This document shows, in pieces, positions 6,613 through 8,616 of a stretch of DNA of 8,616 nucleotides. The DNA comes from Candidatus Puniceispirillum sp. (GTDB lineage: Bacteria; Pseudomonadota; Alphaproteobacteria; Puniceispirillales; Puniceispirillaceae), in contig JADHLR010000067.1 in assembly GCA_016780525.1 (NCBI GenBank), positions 1-8,616 on the forward strand, written 5' to 3'. How positions within the stretch are numbered: position 1 is the stretch's first letter; each line of letters opens with the position of its first letter. Position numbers and translations under genes: made by a program. Below the pieces are notes generated by a model. It was not told the origin of the DNA and did not search any database. It saw only the letters and a program-made list of their open reading frames with translations.

Positions 6613-6653
6613 TCAGTGTAATATTCATGAATCGTCATATTCACTGACGATTC
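6613..6653 (-). promoter_or_regulatory. Overlapping alternative hairpins in the ltaE-dmdA gap
   Basis: Two stems share bases and cannot form together. Stem A is GAATCGTCA (6629-6637) with TGACGATTC (6645-6653), nine perfect pairs and a 7-nt loop, beginning within the aldolase stop codon. Stem B is TCAGTG(T)AATAT (6613-6624) with ATATTCACTGA (6637-6647), eleven pairs with one bulged T and a 12-nt loop. Neither is followed by a T-run in the minus direction. They could be an intercistronic processing or attenuation element ahead of dmdA; function is inferred only. Confidence 0.4.
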
Positions 6654-7702
6654 TACCCAAAATAGTCCGAAATCTCCGTGACCAGCAGCGCAACATCGTC
6701 CTGCGTCACATCCAAATGTGTGACCAAGCGGATCTGCTTGCTGCCACCACCCAGCAGAATACCGCGCTCGGCAAGGTGATTGCGCAAGCCATCTGCGGCA
6801 CCATCCGGCAGCTGCATAAACACCATATTGGTCTGCACATCATCCGGATTTACATGTATCGATGCGACTTGTGCCAAGCCTTCGGCAAGCCGCAGCGCAT
6901 TGTCATGATCATCTGCCAGCCGGTCAATATGATGATCGAGCGCATAGAGGCCTGCCGCTGCCAGAACACCAATCTGCCGCATGCCGCCACCGACCAATTT
7001 GCGAATACGGTGCGCCCGACGGATAAAATCTGCCGGCCCGACCAAAACCGCACCAGCCGGTGTGCCAAGGCCCTTTGACAAGCACAAAGATACCGTATCG
7101 ACGTTTTCAACAACCTTCGCTGCAGACGTGTTGAGCTTGACCACAGCATTCATCAGGCGGGCACCATCAAGATGCACCGCCAGGCCGTGCGCATGGCCGG
7201 TCGCGGCCAGCTGATTGATGCTCGCAACAGTTTGCACATTACCGGCCACCGTATTTTCCAAACATAGCAGCCGAGACATCGCGCAATGCGCATCGTCAGG
7301 CTTGACCGTGTTTGCGATATCTTCCGGCCGCATGGTGCCAGATGATGTTGTTGGCACCGGTGCCATCATCACCCCACCAAGCACCGCTGCACCGCCGGCC
7401 TCATCCCGAAAAATATGATAGCTATCCCCGACCAGAATCTCATCGCCGCGCTGACAATGCGCGAGTGTGGCGCATAAATTCGACTGGGTTCCGGTAGCCA
7501 CAAACAGCCCGGCTTCCTTACCGAGCAATTGTGCCACCCGGTCCTGCAACGCATTAACTGTCGGATCATCACCATAGACATCATCACCAACCGCCGCACC
7601 AGCCATGGCTTGCCGCATATCGGCCGTTGGTTGCGTCACCGTATCACTGCGCATATCGAGGCGCACCGGCTGATTTGTTTTCGCAACGCCAGCATACATC
7701 AT
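6653..7702 (-). CDS. ltaE: Low-specificity L-threonine aldolase
   Basis: A 349-residue fold-type I PLP enzyme (PF01212, EC 4.1.2.48) that cleaves L-threonine or allo-threonine to glycine and acetaldehyde in the cytoplasm. Visible signatures are MRSDTVTQPT (residues 17-26), the phosphate-binding ATGTQSN (69-75), HLDGARLMNA (177-186, with Asp179 contacting the pyridine nitrogen and Arg182) and SLCLSKGLG (205-213, with Lys210 the expected Schiff-base lysine). The C-terminal domain has GGGMRQ (238-243) and a late TH (328-329). The length is normal for the family. The start at 7702 has GGAG (complement of 7713-7716) 10 nt upstream. It lies 33 bp after the flavoprotein reductase gene and 97 bp ahead of dmdA, all on the minus strand. 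Its glycine product links it to the folate one-carbon pool that DmdA also uses. Related family members include D-threonine and phenylserine aldolases. Confidence 0.93.
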   Translation of the reverse strand: MMYAGVAKTNQPVRLDMRSDTVTQPTADMRQAMAGAAVGDDVYGDDPTVNALQDRVAQLLGKEAGLFVATGTQSNLCATLAHCQRGDEILVGDSYHIFRDEAGGAAVLGGVMMAPVPTTSSGTMRPEDIANTVKPDDAHCAMSRLLCLENTVAGNVQTVASINQLAATGHAHGLAVHLDGARLMNAVVKLNTSAAKVVENVDTVSLCLSKGLGTPAGAVLVGPADFIRRAHRIRKLVGGGMRQIGVLAAAGLYALDHHIDRLADDHDNALRLAEGLAQVASIHVNPDDVQTNMVFMQLPDGAADGLRNHLAERGILLGGGSKQIRLVTHLDVTQDDVALLVTEISDYFG

Positions 7703-7735
7703 GATCTTAAAACTCCAACTTCCGGCAGCGCCGGG

Positions 7736-8616
7736 TTATCCATTAATAAATTGTTTCAGGTCAAAGGCCGGGTCAATGATCTGCGACGGCGCTGGTGACA
7801 TATTATTTTCCAGACATTTTTTACCGAGCATATAGGCAGCCGGATCGCGCACCGCCTCAACCGCGACCAACTGTCCCTGATCGTAACTCCAGACCGACAA
7901 CCCGCCTTCACGCTTTCCCGGCCGCACCGCATATTGCACAGCCGCACTGGTCACCGGCACAATGCCGGCCGATTGCAGCCTGACATCATATTGTTCTGAC
8001 CAGAACCATGGAATAGTATTTTCCGGCAATGGTGTTTTGGTCATATCTGCGGCGGCACGCGCCGCCGTGTCCTGGGCGTTATGCACCGACTCGATCCGCA
8101 ACGCCGCACCATCAATCAGCGCAACATCACCAATGGCATAGATATCATCGATTGTCGTGCGCATATGCCGATCAACCAAAATACCATTACGCGTGGCTGC
8201 ACCGGCGGCCTCTGCCAATGCAGAATCAGGCGCCACGCCAATACCAACAACCAGCAATTCGGCGGCGATATGCTGGCCATCGGCAAGCGTGACGCCGTTG
8301 AAATGACCATCGTGGTGATGAATATCTGTTCCGGCCGCACCGATATGAATCCGCACCCCGTGATGCTGGTGCAGCGCCATGAAAAAAGCCGACATATCCG
8401 GGCTGGCCACCCGCGCCAGCAAGCGGTTGGCGGCTTCTATAACCTGCACGTCTAATCCGACCTTGGCAAAGCTGGCCGCCGCCTCAAGCCCAATATAGCC
8501 GCCACCGATGACCACCGCTGTTGTTGTGGTTTGCATGGCATCGCGCAATGCTGCGGCGTCATCCGGGTTGCGCAACACATGAACGCCGCCAAGGCCGGCT
8601 GCCGGTTGCAACTGTC
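7736..8616 (-). CDS. FAD/NAD(P)-dependent ferredoxin-reductase-like oxidoreductase, 5' end off the window
   Basis: The C-terminal ~293 residues of a pyridine-nucleotide-disulfide-type flavoprotein of the rubredoxin/putidaredoxin reductase class, normally about 400 residues. The frame stays open to the window edge; the TTG at 8611 lies within the typical pre-NAD-domain region, so the N-terminal FAD-binding segment is outside. Counting from that TTG, visible parts are the NAD-binding VVIGGGYIGLEAAASFA (33-49) with a terminal acidic residue VIE (Glu59) suggesting NADH preference, the second FAD motif DDIYAIGDV (155-163), and a reductase C-terminal domain (PF14759-like) with RIESVHNAQDTA and PWFWSEQYDVRLQ. 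Such enzymes pass electrons from NAD(P)H to a [2Fe-2S] ferredoxin or rubredoxin serving an oxygenase or P450. No such partner is in view. It is upstream of ltaE and dmdA and probably in their operon. Confidence 0.88.
   Translation of the reverse strand, partial: QLQPAAGLGGVHVLRNPDDAAALRDAMQTTTTAVVIGGGYIGLEAAASFAKVGLDVQVIEAANRLLARVASPDMSAFFMALHQHHGVRIHIGAAGTDIHHHDGHFNGVTLADGQHIAAELLVVGIGVAPDSALAEAAGAATRNGILVDRHMRTTIDDIYAIGDVALIDGAALRIESVHNAQDTAARAAADMTKTPLPENTIPWFWSEQYDVRLQSAGIVPVTSAAVQYAVRPGKREGGLSVWSYDQGQLVAVEAVRDPAAYMLGKKCLENNMSPAPSQIIDPAFDLKQFING

Noticed and set aside
6518..7078. A 186-codon open frame on the + strand spanning the dmdA-ltaE gap
   Set aside because: Most of it is antisense to threonine aldolase codons. 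It has no domain and no supporting start signal.
8609..8611. The TTG at 8611 as the start of the flavoprotein reductase
   Set aside because: The protein would lack its N-terminal FAD-binding segment. The frame continues past the edge, so this is an internal codon.

Overview
The window looks like ordinary chromosome of a marine alphaproteobacterium. The base composition is close to half G+C by eye. A TIGR02186/Alph_Pro_TM protein, a family largely confined to Alphaproteobacteria, lies directly behind a TauE/SafE-type permease. A convincing dimethylsulfoniopropionate (DMSP) demethylase, DmdA, points to a surface-ocean lifestyle. The moderate GC argues against SAR11 (very AT-rich) and against most Roseobacters (GC-rich). 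A SAR116-like (Puniceispirillum-type) bacterium is my best guess, but this is inference. I see no mobile element, CRISPR array, tRNA or rRNA.

Layout. (1) Positions 1-2620, + strand: a probable four-gene unit ending in a strong intrinsic terminator at 2589-2620. It holds the 3' part of a TSUP permease, a TIGR02186 membrane-anchored periplasmic protein that overlaps it by ATGA, a universal stress protein, and a secreted cyclophilin-type peptidyl-prolyl isomerase. (2) 2619-3521, - strand: a RarD-type EamA transporter converging on that unit; its stop codon overlaps the terminator's T-run. (3) 3522-4115: a roughly 300-bp divergent intergenic region, then a CspA-family cold-shock gene on the + strand with a structured leader and its own terminator. 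(4) 4139-5348, - strand: a CPA2-type cation/proton antiporter that is split by a single-base frameshift near 5036 and has no C-terminal TrkA-N (RCK) domain. (5) 5446-8616, - strand: a probable operon transcribed right to left. It starts with an FAD/NAD(P) ferredoxin-reductase-like oxidoreductase whose N-terminus lies off the window, followed by low-specificity L-threonine aldolase and then dmdA.

Functionally, the right-hand operon is the most distinctive part. DmdA moves a methyl group from DMSP to tetrahydrofolate. Threonine aldolase releases glycine, the substrate of the glycine cleavage system that also feeds the folate one-carbon pool. The flavoprotein reductase would supply electrons to an unidentified partner. 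The left unit looks like envelope, sulfur-compound export and stress functions. Points worth a second look are the antiporter frameshift, two mutually exclusive hairpins between the aldolase gene and dmdA, a perfect inverted repeat between dmdA and the antiporter, and the hairpin just ahead of the cspA ribosome-binding site. I found no clearly novel multi-gene system.
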